NCBI GenBank assembly: GCA_032158295.1
Contig: CM063253.1
Span: 5,735,001 to 5,799,000, forward strand
Origin: Pycnopodia helianthoides
Lineage: Eukaryota; Echinodermata; Asteroidea; Forcipulatida; Asteriidae
Reading direction: 5' to 3'
Length of the DNA stretch: 64,000 bases
Both the position numbers and the translations under genes were made by a program. The notes under the pieces are model-generated. The model was given only the letters and a program-made list of their open reading frames with translations, was not told where the DNA came from and searched no databases. Below are positions 1 to 13,100 of this stretch, piece after piece (the first letter of the stretch is position 1; each line of letters starts with the position of its first letter).

Positions 1-1675
<1,675 letters not shown>

Positions 1676-2000
1676 TTACAATTTTATTTCAAATGAGTCA
1701 AATTCTTTTTTGATTTACACGATGATATAATGAGATTCGTCTCCAGGTTCACACCGCACGTACGTTTGCACACATTTTCAGAGACTTTGTTGACAAATTT
1801 AATCAAACAAACCTTCTTTTTTATGTCAAAGTGGAAAGTAATACGTAATACTTCAACAATAATAACAGGACACTTTTCAAATCATAGGTTGCTGAACATG
1901 TTTTATTCTGATCGAAAATTGTGTATAGTACGCGGGTATTATTAGTCTTACGAACTGCACTTGACGCCTCAAATGTTTTTTAAAGCTTGCTTTTCAATAT

Positions 2001-2169
2001 ATGGATTGCAATACGTGTCATTGACCGCCATCTTTGATGTAAAACAATGGAAAAGTGCACGCGTGTACGCGCTACGCACGGCTCTCAGTCTCAGCCAATG
2101 ATATTGATAGCTCTTCACGCGTGCACAATTCATCAAAGATGGCGGCCGATGACATCTATTGCAATCCAT
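2001..2169. repeat. MITE-like palindrome, family L
   Basis: Inverted termini ATGGATTGCAAT and ATTGCAATCCAT enclose shared motifs in inverted order (CGCCATCTTTGATG and CATCAAAGATGGCGG). A second, partly deleted copy lies at 8092-8215. Confidence 0.7.
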
Positions 2170-2295
2170 CTATACAGGATTCTCGCTTGACCTTCGGAGG
2201 GTTTTCATCACAAAACCCAAAGCTTTTTTAACATCTTGAGTGAGTGCGTTCCGCTTCCGGTCTGACTTTTTTCTCTGCTTGTCCACTTAAACTTT

Positions 2296-2932
2296 ATTCT
2301 ATATGATGCATATGTTGGGCGCGATCGGTCAATCTGCGTGATCAACCGATCGCGCTGCGCTATCGACCGATCGCGATGCGCTACTGAAAGATCTATTGGT
2401 CGCGCAGCAATCGGTCGATCGCGCAACAATCGGTCGATCGCGCAACAATCGGTCGATCGCGCAACAATCGGTCGATCGCGCAACAAACATGCGCGATCGA
2501 CCGATTGTGCAGGGTTAGTTTGGCGCGATCGACCGATTGTGCAGGATTGGTTTTGCGCGATCGGTCGATTGGGTTAGGGTTAGGGTAGGGTTAGGGTTAG
2601 GGTTGGGGTTAGGGTTCCTTCCTCCTTGGTTAGTTAGTGTTAGGGTAAGGGTTAGGGTTAGGGTTTGGGTTAGGGTTTGGGTTAGGGTTAAGGTTAGGGC
2701 ACGATCGAATAAATTCCTGCACGATCGGCCGATCGCGCAAAAAATACTTGCAGCGCGATCGGTCGATCGCGCAAAAATGTTCATTGCGCGATCGACCGAT
2801 TGTAGCGCGATCGACCGATTGTTGCGCGATCGACCGATTGCTGCGCGACCAATAGATCTTTCAATAGCGCAGCGCGATCGGTTGATCGCGCCGATTGACC
2901 GATCGCGCCCAACACATACATCGTATTCTATC
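2296..2932. repeat. Large inverted repeat with a telomere-like core
   Basis: The left arm (about 2296-2515) is repeated in reverse complement as the right arm (about 2745-2932). Each arm runs from an AT-rich end (TTCTATATGATGCATATG on the left) through GTTGGGCGCGATCGGTCAAT into tandem 19-bp units (CAATCGGTCGATCGCGCAA). Because CGATCG is palindromic, both strands stay open for long stretches. The resulting Arg/Asp/Ile-rich ORFs are artefacts. The core is the TTAGGG block annotated separately. Confidence 0.85.
2570..2699 (+). repeat. Interstitial telomere-like TTAGGG array
   Basis: About 18 to 20 imperfect TTAGGG/TTTGGG/TTGGGG units sit in two blocks separated by a CTTCC-rich spacer at 2616-2638. 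TTAGGG is the telomere repeat of vertebrates and echinoderms, among others. Here it is internal and flanked by the arms of an inverted repeat, so it is not a chromosome end. Confidence 0.85.
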
Positions 2933-3479
2933 AAAAAGGTTGTTTTTCTTTGTGGTTACACTTGGTCTTACTCCTACTCCTAGAATCATGAGGTTCTTGC
3001 CTGCATGTGTTGTGGCACATGTATGATTTCACTTTTTCTCTATATAATAGCCTTACACATGTACGTCGGCTGTACACTCATGAACGCGTCAACAAAGAGG
3101 GCGCTACTGTAAACCACTGTAAACCGTCTTTGTCATTTTTGTTTACTAACACTACTAAAGTTAGCCGGTTATACACCCATAAAACAATACGACATTGTGA
3201 ATAAAATAACTATAAGTTCATCATAACAACTAATTATATAATTAAATATATTATTACACAATCACTCAGTTAGTATTGGCAGTTTTACAAAGGAGTGCCT
3301 CACCTACATCGTTCTATCTTGAACTCGAACTTTCCGCCTGTGCATGCTGTGTGTAAGCACTAAAATTGGTGCTGCACCAAATTTCAAAAACTTTGTCAAC
3401 GACCGTCACTCACTGCGAGCCGCATCCCAGATACCTGCTATTACCTCGTTTTCAACTTTAATGTTCTAGTCTAGGTTTG

Positions 3480-4500
3480 TTTTCAAGGTAAAATCGTGAA
3501 ATCTTAAATTTGTATTTTCATACTGTGTTCCCTATATCCCGAGCCAAAAAGCATAGGTGCCCCCAAATAAATAGTCCTCGAAATTTCTCAGCCCAGCTAA
3601 TTAAATAATTGCATAACTATTGCCCGTGTGCGGGATTTAAACTAGTGGTAGACAAACATGCAACTACCTAATTTTCAATTGAAAAGTTGTCATCATAAAA
3701 TCGTGAAATCTTCGAGTGTTTTTCTGCATATCATGTGTTCCTTATTATTCCAAACCATAATGCTAAGGCGCCCCAAATAATGTGTCCAATAATCAGCTCA
3801 ACCCATCTGATTGAATAGTTGCATAATAAATTGTAGCCCTTGTTGTAGACAAGTTGTAGATTTAAACACGCAACGAACGATCATTCTAGTTGAAAAGTTG
3901 TCACCGTAAATCGTGAAATCTCAGTTGTTTTCTTCATAACCATAATGCAAAGGCTCGCCGCATTAATTAAACACTCAACTTCATAGTTATAGCCTGTGTG
4001 CAAAGTTGCTTTACAAAGTGTAGAATTAAACAAGCAACACGGTTAAATTGAAAAGTTGTCATCGTAAAATTGTTAAATCACAATGTTTTTACTTCATGAA
4101 TGTGCTCCTAATATCTCAAACTATAATTCGTTGGTGCTCCCAATCATAATAAGTCCACTAATTAGCTCAGCCCAACTAAATTGCGCTATAGACCCATTGG
4201 ACAACGCGCAGCGCATTTGCACGCACGTTTCCTGTTTGCCATTTTGGGTGTCAAAACGTGCACAAAAAGATGGTGCACGTGTAATCCTTTTGTGCACGTT
4301 TTGACACCCAAAATGGCGGACAGTGGAGACACGCGTGTGTGCGCGCTGTGCGTTGTGTCCCCCTGCGAAATTTTAATGAATACAAGATGTGAGATTATAA
4401 CATAGGCCTATCTATTTTTCAATTGAAAAGTTGTCATCGTAATACAGTGAAATCTCAGATTGTTTCTTTGTATATTGTTCTTCATGATTATTCCATACCA
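3480..4500 (+). repeat. Degenerate tandem array, ~160-210 bp units, family X
   Basis: A unit beginning ATCGTGAAATCTTA and containing a 'GTGTTCCTTAT..CCAAACCATAATGC..GCGCCCCAAATAA' core, then 'AGCTCAGCCCA', then 'TTCAATTGAAAAGTTGTCATC', recurs near 3489, 3697, 3905, 4063 and 4437. The same unit occurs inverted at 7790-8410, on the other side of the GPCR gene. No coding potential is seen. Confidence 0.7.
4185..4365. repeat. MITE-like palindrome inside the family X array
   Basis: GCCATTTTGGGTGTCAAAAC and its complement GTTTTGACACCCAAAATGGC face each other around a short loop. The flanking GCGC/ACGCG-rich ends are also roughly inverted. It interrupts a family X unit. Confidence 0.7.
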
Positions 4501-4647
4501 TCATGCATATTGGCGGAATAGTGAAGTGACTGTCAACACAAGCCGTGGTTGTATTTCATACACACTCAACGGCGCAAGCGCCAATAAGGATAGTGCTTAG
4601 GAAACCGTGAGAAGAAATGATCAGTTTTTAGTTTAAAAAAAACCCAA

Positions 4648-4790
4648 ATGGGGTGAAACCCACTCAGTCAGGTAGAGACTGAAAATCCGAATCCACATGA
4701 TGCTTCAGGTCTGAGGTGGGATATGAACCGGGATCCACGGAGGTGAAAGGTATAGGGAAAGAAACCATAACCTATGATGCAATGACGTCA
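4648..4790 (-). mobile_element. tRNA-derived SINE fragment, family G
   Basis: It shares 'CCACTCAGTCAGGTAGAGACTG', 'AATCCACAT' and a B-box-like 'GGTTCATATCCCACC' (minus strand) with the fuller copies at 61978-62222 and 56348-56596. Confidence 0.55.
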
Positions 4791-5259
4791 ACCCCAGCCA
4801 CTGTAGACCGTTAACGCGCTGCAACAATTGGTGCTCGATATGGGGCAGAGGGTACCCCACCTATTTTGTCTTCATTGTATGCTTGGAATCTCAGGAATTT
4901 TTTGAGGATTTTTTTTGGGGGCGGAGTTCTATACAAGAGGAAAATAGTGAGTGTGTTATAGTATGGGAACATTTTTTTTTTTTTGGGGGGGGGACCCTCT
5001 GCCCCATATCGGGCAGGCTATACGCTGCAATCATCTTGACCATGCTCCCTGTTTCCAATACATGCTATGGTATCTATTGTACAAAAAGGAACCAGACTAT
5101 TCCTTCCAGCCTCAGCTTGATTACAACGAGTTGAACTGGAGAAAAACAAGATGGCAGCACCATGACAAAGGTCTATATGGCATGATAGATACCGAATGGG
5201 GTTGAAGTTTATCCTTATGGCATACAAAAATACTATTAGTCGTGATTGACGTTACCGTG

Positions 5260-6200
5260 CTAGTCATGTGATCTTACGGCCAGCCTCGGGAAACAGGGTT
5301 TCAGCAAGACGCGCACACCTCGCTGAAACTGTTTATATTTGAACGCGTAGATGATGGGGTTTACACAAGTATTCAGTTGAACCAACAACTCTGTGCTTAT
5401 ATTCAACACACCGTCGAATTCTAACGGCATGATTCCAAAATGGTACAAAATGTAAATGATTTGATTGGGCGACCAGCAGATGACGTATGTCACGAAGACA
5501 ATGAAGAGGGTCTTCAGCGTGTTACGTCGGGCACGAACCAGGGAACCGTCATGCTATTCTCATCTTGACACGTTGTTGGACCAGGGAGGACGTTGGATGC
5601 ACTTTTCTTCAAGTGTCCAGCAATGTGCACATAGCAGAAGGTCATTATAACCAAAGGAATTAAATACTCAAATGTAAATGTAATCGTGCCGTTGGCAACA
5701 AATGTTGCGCTCGAGTGGTTTGTTTGAACACAATGCCCGTCGACCATTTCATGAAATGCGACCATACGAACTTCAAATCCCGTGGCGATCACCCACACAG
5801 CAACCACCATGAGGGTGACTTGTACTTTGCCAAAATAAACCAAATACTTGAACGGGTACATGATGGCGATGTATCTCTCCAGTGTCAGCAACACTAGATT
5901 GAACGTCGACCCGATGAAACATATCCAGATTAAGAGAGGGGCATCCCATATGTAACAACGGATTGCCCTAAGAACGGCAGCAGCAGCATCCTCATTAGGC
6001 GGTCCGATGAAAGATTTGAGAATGGTGAACAGCGAGGCAAGAAAGTCGAGTGTCGCTTGGTTGAAGATGATTGCGTTGGTCAGTGTCCGCATGGCCGGTA
6101 CTTTAGCGATGACCACGCAGACAAAACCATTGCCCAGGACTCCAAAGATTCCAATTACTGCCTTGATTATGTCAAGATACGTGGTAACGGTCTCCATCAT
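5260..6200 (-). CDS. Intronless rhodopsin-like (class A) G protein-coupled receptor, apparent frameshift
   Basis: Orphan seven-transmembrane receptor in one exon, about 313 residues from the ATG at 6200 to the stop at 5260. Visible marks, in order: TM1 with GN (IFGVLGNGFVCVV); TM2 (LDFLASL); the TM3 cysteine (AIRCY); LTLERYIAIMYPF, with ERY in place of DRY; TM4 VAVWV; an extracellular loop 2 Cys (GHCVQ) with N-glycosylation sites NHS and NGT; TM5 with YLIP; TM6 CWSP; and TM7 NPIIYAF followed by an amphipathic KYKQFQRGV and a Cys (palmitoylation-type). The first frame carries TM1-TM5 and stops at 5514-5516. TM6-TM7 continue in another frame. The shift must lie in intracellular loop 3, between about 5517 and 5553, most simply one missing G in a G run. 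Ligand and subfamily cannot be told from sequence alone. It could be a young pseudogene, but all other motifs are intact. Confidence 0.8.
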
Positions 6201-8000
6201 AAAAACTATTCCTGTCTTTTCAAAGTTGCAAAAACAAATTCGTTAACGAGTATGGCGGAAATGTGGTATCCTTCAATGCTGCTGCAGTACACGTTGATAT
6301 ATATATAGCCTTGGCTACGAGTCTTCTTAAAATAATTTGTTTTCAGTAACAACTCCAACTACGACAACATCAGCAAACGAGATACAAACGGCTCGAACAC
6401 ATTCTACCTGTGGAGATCAATCGTTCATATAACCAGTTTCTTGCCTCTTGTTTGTGTGGAGGAAAAATCGTTCAACTTTGTAAAACGCTTATTACAGCTG
6501 CAGGCACAGTTATAACGTGATTTACGAAAGAAACCGATGGTGGTACATCTACTGGTTAAGGGAGGAAAACATCTACACACTTGAAAGTTTTCATCCAACA
6601 AAGATTCGGAGCAGAGACAGCGAGGCCGACGGGAACTTTGGTTAAATTGTAAACTTCGTCTGATTCCTCTACTTTTATACATAATTCCAGCTTCATCGTC
6701 TACCCTCAATGCCACGTGGCGCTATTTCACATTTAAATTTGTCTTTTGTTAAGAACTTATAAACTTCATAGAGTTCCGATCTGTTGTTTGGTTTTGTTGA
6801 GGTGTTTTGTTGTCGTTGTTTTTGTTTTCTTTGTTTAAGTAAATACAAAGGAAACTATAGGAGATCCGTCCACACGGTATAATAGGGAACCTTGATTAGA
6901 GGTAAATCATTGCACGATATGTATGGCGGGTAATAATATAATTTGACTAGGGCACAAATTACATAAAATTGGTTATTAAAAGCTAATTTTATTTGAGTGA
7001 AGTTTTTATTTACCGAACTCAGTCATATTTTGTTGTACTGTTCTCTTCTGTCTCTATTCAAAACTTATTCAATATTCTTAACACTGAAACTCAAAATGTC
7101 GGTGGCATGATACGTGAATGTATACACAAGGTATGCCGTTAATTGATATAACAATTGACAATTTTGTATCACAAACCTTCAATTAAGCTTCATTAAGTGC
7201 ACCATCTCTCACGATATTGTATTGTTAACAAAATCTGGACATTCGAATAACTTGCTTATTGTTTAAGGAATAGCAGTGTAATGACCCGGTCTTCACTGCG
7301 TTGACCAGTCTTCGACCAATCAGAGTGCATCGCTCTCCGAGGTGTTGATTAGTTTGTGATATTGTTGATTGAGTTTGGTGCTACGAATATAAATATTGTT
7401 TGTATGCGTGTGGCGTGTCATGGCCGAACGGTCAAGAGCGCCGCACACGAGCTGTGGTATTTCTGATCTCCGGTCGTGTCACTTGTGTCTTTGAGAAAGA
7501 TTTTACCATCATTTCTCAGAAATGGGACAAGCTGTAGATCCCGTGTACTATGGAATTGGTAGTACATGTAAACTTAAAAGAACAAAGAACATGGAAGAGT
7601 AGGGGTTAACCCTGGGCCTTAGCAAGCACCTCTATTTACAGCTTCCTTGCTCATGTAGTTTCTGAGGCTTGCGAGCTACAGTGATTGGGCTTAACAAAAT
7701 CACTTACGAGGCATCTACATTATGGTTAGTTCTAAAAAAAAAAAAAAAAAAAAAAAAATATATATAATATATAGACCTATATAATAATATTCGGGCTGAG
7801 CTAATTAAGTGGCCTAAGAAGTACTGTTTTGGATTACAAGGAACACATGAAGATTTGAAAATTAGGTAGTTGTGTGTTTAATCATGAGGTAGAATCTAAT
7901 TGTATAAATTCACACACTGGGGGATATAATTAACAGTTGTTTAATTAGTTGGGCTGAGCTAACAAGTGGACAAATAATTTGGGGCACCTCTGTATTACGG
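6201..8000. other. Intergenic region upstream of the GPCR
   Basis: A TATATATATA run at 6297-6306 lies about 100 bp upstream of the GPCR start and could serve its promoter. An ORF at 6425-6715 (minus) has no recognisable family and is not called. The rest is AT-rich with a 24-base A tract near 7735-7758 and a diverged SINE. Confidence 0.4.
7410..7640 (+). mobile_element. Diverged tRNA-derived SINE, family A-like
   Basis: It begins GGCGTGTCATGGCCGAACGG, like the head of family A. It continues 'GTGTCACTTGTGTCTTTGAG' and then departs from the family A body. The B box is degraded. Confidence 0.55.
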
Positions 8001-8410
8001 TTTGGGATATAAGAAAAACATACAATATGAAGAAAAACAAATTCAGGATTTTACGGTGAAAATTATTTGTCTACTTGAAAACAAGGTAGGCCCTATAGAT
8101 GGATTGCAATCAGCGTCATTGACCGCTATCGTTGATGTAAAACAATGGAAAAGTGCACGCGTGTACGCGCTATACGCACGACTCTCAGCCAATGATAGCT
8201 CTTCACGCGTGCCTACATATAGGCCTACAACAATATTGTGTAGTAAATTCGCACACGGGCTATAAATATGCAATTGTGTAATTGATTGGGCTTAGCTAAT
8301 TAGTGGACTAATTAATTATACATTATTGTTTGGGATACAAGGAAGACATATGAGAAACAAATTCAGATTTCACGATTACACAATGACAAGTTTTCAATTG
8401 AACATTGTTA
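7790..8410 (-). repeat. Degenerate tandem array, family X (inverted copy)
   Basis: The minus strand reads as the 3480-4500 units: CCGTAAAATCCTGAATTTG, 'ATATCCCAAACCGTAATACA', 'GGTGCCCCAAATTATT', 'AGCTCAGCCCAACTAATT'. A family L fragment (8092-8215) is embedded. Confidence 0.65.
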
Positions 8411-8954
8411 TGCAATGTGTGGAGCATTTTTTTTTTAGCGTTTGACGCTGACCGTTGTTGACGGCCGTAAACTGACTATTCACCAAATTTGATGCTAGCA
8501 CCAAATGTAGTGCTCACTTCACTTTGAGCGACACTCAAGTCAAAGTGCGAGTGCAACGGGATCGGTACTCGGTACGTGAGCACTGTTCCACTGCTACTGC
8601 GATAGTGCGAGTGTATCCTGATGTGAAGTTTCAAAGGTGACGATTCAATGGGGGTCTTATTAAGCCTAAATACTCATTAATATATATACATTATGTTAAG
8701 ATTAGGGCCCTAAACATCTAATTATATGATAATTATCTGTTGATATTTTATTATTTGTAGACTGTCACTGTGTAGTGCTAGTGTGTGTGTGTGTGTAATC
8801 GTGCATGGCTAATGTTTTGTTATGATTTGTCACTGATCCCCTGATGGTATTCTCCCTGATGATGGTATGATTTGTCATTTTGACTAAAGTCAAGTGTTTA
8901 TTATATGATTGTTGATCAAATATGATTTTGAATCACATATTTCTGGTACTGAAG

Positions 8955-9125
8955 TTGAGGATGCCGCAAAATTTAACTTAATCACTGCAGCTCGCAAGCC
9001 TGAGGAAACCTAGACCCAGTAACTGGGGCGCTGTACTCCTTTTTCAAAATTTTGACATTTTCTGTCGTACTAAATTTTGAAAAAGGAGTAGTAAGTACAG
9101 CGCCCCAGTTACTGGGTCTAGAGGA
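8955..9125. repeat. Hairpin MITE-like repeat
   Basis: Arms TAGACCCAGTAACTGGGGCG (9010 on) and CGCCCCAGTTACTGGGTCTA (to 9121) continue inward through GCTGTACTCCTTTTTCAAAA and its complement. The loop is only about 20 bp. Confidence 0.75.
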
Positions 9126-9230
9126 AACTGTAAACAACTTGACTAGGGTGCTTGCTACATGTACGTGAACCAGAAACACTAGGGTTAACTAACTCCTTCT
9201 TTTCTCACGATAAGTATTCTGGGTTCTTTT

Positions 9231-9480
9231 ATGTGTACTACTAATCCAGTAGTACACAGGACCTACGACTTTATATCCCATCCGAAGGTAAAAGAAATTA
9301 TGGTAAAGTATCTTGCTCAAGGACTCAAATGCCACAACCAGGACTCGAACCCACACCCATTAATTATTAACACAGCACTCTGCACTATGACATCACTTTT
9401 GCTCGAAATAATCAGATGTCGGACAAACACATCGGCGCACCAGACCGCATCTAGTAGTACATTGTAGCCTACACACGCTC
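9231..9480 (-). mobile_element. SINE fragment plus a shared flanking segment
   Basis: 9300-9360 carries the family A 'CTTGCTCAAGGACTCAAATG' and an inverted B box (GACTCGAACCCACAC). The following stretch, 'GACATCACTTTTGCTC' through 'CACATCGGCGCACCAGACC', recurs at 62224-62312, so it belongs to a longer repeat. Confidence 0.55.
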
Positions 9481-9581
9481 GATCAGAACATTCTTTTTGC
9501 AGCTTTTGATTTGAAAAGATCGTTTGCATTATTCAAGGAGCCTTACATTATGGTGTACACGTTACATTGTGATTGTGCGCA

Positions 9582-9750
9582 CAGGCCTGGAATTACACGG
9601 AGGCCACGAAGGCCATGGCCTCCGTTGCCCTGCTCTTGGCCTTGGTGCCCCTTCAAAAGTTGCCCATAGACTTTAAGATTTTCCAATGGTAGTGCCCTTT
9701 GTAAAATGGAATTGGCCTTGCCCTCTCAAAGATGAAATTCCAGGCCTGTG
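9582..9750. repeat. MITE-like repeat, family J
   Basis: Termini CACAGGCCTGGAATTACA and GAAATTCCAGGCCTGTG are inverted. The interior has 'GGAGGCCACGAAGGCCATGG' and 'CTTGGTGCCCC'. A second copy is at 35513-35667. Confidence 0.75.
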
Positions 9751-10151
9751 CGCATTGTGCCGATCAGCAGTACGATCGTTTTCCCATCATGCATCACTAG
9801 TTCACTACATCTTGAACAAGAATTTGTACTAAGCATCAGCCCATCCCAGCGGTCTTGGATGAGACCCACGGGGCCGAGCGAAAGTGGAATGTGTTGTAAT
9901 TCCAATGTAAGGCTCTAAATTTGTCTCTGCAACTTGAGTCTATTTTGACCTGTACAGCCTTGTGTTATTGTAATGTGTAGTGCAAATTTCGTAAAGTTTC
10001 TTAATTTTTTAGTTTTCAGAGCTGCAACGATACAGAAGAAGTAAACTTGGAGACGCCTTCAATAGAAGTTTCCACTGTCCATTTGATACAAGACGAGTAC
10101 CCACCTTCATCACATTCTCATCCGGAGTTCCTGGTCATCCCGGAGTTCAAA

Positions 10152-13100
10152 ATGCCTGAGATGCCATTCAACAATGGATTGTCCAACTTTTCAAAATTCT
10201 GGTCAAATTCCGGCTTCACAGCAAACCAATGGCTCTATATCGTCCTTGTAATCGTCGTGACATTGGAGGTCCTTCCTTGTTCGTTTGCCAACATGCTGGA
10301 CAGTGTCAAGTGCAAAGATCTACAGCTTGGACAGTATCCTTTCCAAATAGTATTTAATATTAATTAATCCATTTCAGGGTTTGCCCTTAACCTTTTTCAG
10401 TGACTAGCCAGAGGGACCAGTTAGCATGTCATTTCACTAGTCAGGCCTTGCGCTTAAGCTTTTTGTAAAATAGCCCGCCGGGCCAGTAAACTGCGCATTT
10501 TACTTGCGTAAACCTTTACTTTACCATAAATGTAATGTTCTGAATGTTAACGATCACAGCCAGTTAATTGATCAAATGAAGTTATATTCACACACTCAAT
10601 AACGATTAACACATTCTATACATTAACTATTCACATCTGAAAAGGAAGAAATGAGCATTTTAAATAAGTAGGTTGCACAGTTTTGAGTAGCCCACAGGGC
10701 AAGTTGAGAAGTGGTGTTTACTAGCCCATAGCATTTTTTACTAGACAATGTCCGTCGGGCTAGTGTTAAGGGCGAGCCCTGCTAGTCCATTAATGTTTTC
10801 AGTGGTCCATACCTACTTATGACCACCGGAAAGGCCGGACATCTGGGGCTTCGAAGTTAAAGGTGACTGTAGGTGGAAGACTCACCCCAAGCTAATTCTG
10901 CTGGTAATAGTGTTATCCGGCTATGGTCCATTGAGGCACATAAAAAAACACATGATTTTCGACTGTACCGTTAATGAGTAAACCCAATTTGTTTACAACG
11001 GCACAGTGTGCACGATGCCACAGTGAAGTGTTAAAGAGGGATCCTATTCTGGTTAGTTTTGCTTTGTTCACCCAATATTAATTGAATTAAATTTACCCAG
11101 TCAGTTTTTAGTAATGTGGGCAAGTTCGTACGTATCCAAAATGTAGAAGTCTTGTGAATATTCTGCATTGTTAAACCCTTCCTTGACAAAATGAATCAGA
11201 TATGTGTGTCAAGACCCTGTCATTGATTCTGTGACGCAGGCTGCTGTTGGGTGCAGTTCAAACCGCCTAGTCACAGGTGTGTATCGGTCTGAATGTCGGC
11301 GTCACTATATTTGAACACTGAGGGTTTACTTGGGTTCCCAACATGAATTCTGTAGAAAGGGGACCTTGTCCTGTTCGAACAGGCAGGGTGTGTGGTTACA
11401 CCTCCTTTGGTCCGACACCCCTAATGTGTTTTTATAATCCTACACCTATTCCTGACCTAGTGTGCAGATCGTTATCGGAACATTAGGAACATGGAGCAGT
11501 CACCGGATTTGTTTTAAAGCAGCCAGAACTAATAGTTCCATTGGTGATTGGTGCACTGAGCAGCTGTGGTTGAATTAATCCCAGATACCTTAAAATTGCC
11601 AAATAGACCTTTAAAGGTAGGGCCATAGATTGGTAACTACTCCTGAAATTAATGACCATAAGAACTTACTTGATGAGAAGCACTGCAGCTGTTGATAGTA
11701 TAAACTATTTTGAGAAAAGGATTCCCTTCAAAGTAAAATGGTTTGGATAATTTTTCACCCCAAAACATTTGAATCTGAGAAATGATTCACACATGAATCT
11801 TTTCTCAGATTTCTGAGGGTTGGTGTCAGTTTGCGAATACTGCGTTTAGTACCTGCTGTCACCTCGCTAAACGTGGATGGATTCAACATTCGTGTGAAAA
11901 TACCCAGACAGTTTTGTTGCTGTTTACTCAGCAAGTAGACACTGTATTCAGCTGAAATTTTCACATGTAACTTTTATTGTATCTTTCTTTATAGTTTTGC
12001 CTATAAATCAGCAAATTACGTTGACAAAAACCAATCTATGACCCTACCCAAAGCTCGGGTTTCACAAATGGGCTAAGTCTCCATCAAAGACCAAAAAATT
12101 AGGACGAAATCTGATTAAGACCAGCAGTAAAGTACTTTTTTTTGTATCATAAATGCTTTATACTGTATATGTGAAACTGTTTTTTGTTTCTTCACAGTTA
12201 ATTGTATGCCAGTACCAGGGACAGTGTGTGAGGGAGTTGAGTATAATGGAACTGTATCAGCATTTACAAGAGAAGTCCCATGTAGATACACGTAAGCAAT
12301 TCTGTCTCTGTTGAAGAAACAGGCTCATGTACTTCCCATCGTAAAAGAAAATGTGTTGGTGAGAGAATTCCTGTCCAGGGCCCAATTTCATAGAGCTGCT
12401 TAAGCAGAAAATATTGCTTAACAATTGTCTGCTAAGCAGAAATGAGCTGGATACCAGTCACAAATTGTACATGTGACATGGTAGTTTGGCTGGTAACCTT
12501 ATTCTGGTAAGCATAATTTTGTTGTGCTTAGCTACTTTTTGTGCTTAAGCAGCTCTTTGAAATTGGGCCCTGACCAGCACCACAAACTGAATCTTGAGTT
12601 ACACCAGCCATTAATTAATTAATCTCTGTTTGTACTTATTAAGCCACTGTTAGTTTTACTCTTATTTTCCTGCGGCTTAAAGTGTGTGCACAACATTGGT
12701 AAGATCTCAAATTTAAAAGTTCAGAGATTAGCAAATAACTTTCATGGCATAAAAGATGGTCATGGTGGAAAACTTCCCTTGAAATTTATGCCTGAAATTC
12801 TATAGTTTTTGAGAAATGGGTAAAACAATTAACTTTGATTTCACGAGTACGACTGTTTAAAATCAGTGAAAACAGTGTTGGGTTTTTCACTTTTTGTGTG
12901 TGACTCCGATGACTAATCGAGCTTACATGTTTGTTATTTCTTGTATATGTTGGGTCACACAAAGTGCTGAAACTGGTCGTTGACAATTACCAATGTTGGC
13001 CATGTGCTTTAAGCTTCAGCACTTTGTGTGACCCAACATACACAATCGGCGACCGGAATAACATGACTCATAGTGGGTATACAATTTAAACAAACCAAGC

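Noticed and set aside
2338..2983. Long Arg/Asp-rich ORFs on both strands
   Set aside because: They arise from palindromic CGATCG tandem units. The same peptides appear from both arms of the inverted repeat and have no codon or splice support.
6425..6715. 96-aa minus-strand ORF upstream of the GPCR
   Set aside because: No recognisable family, domain or splice context; Cys/Arg-rich composition is typical of chance reading.
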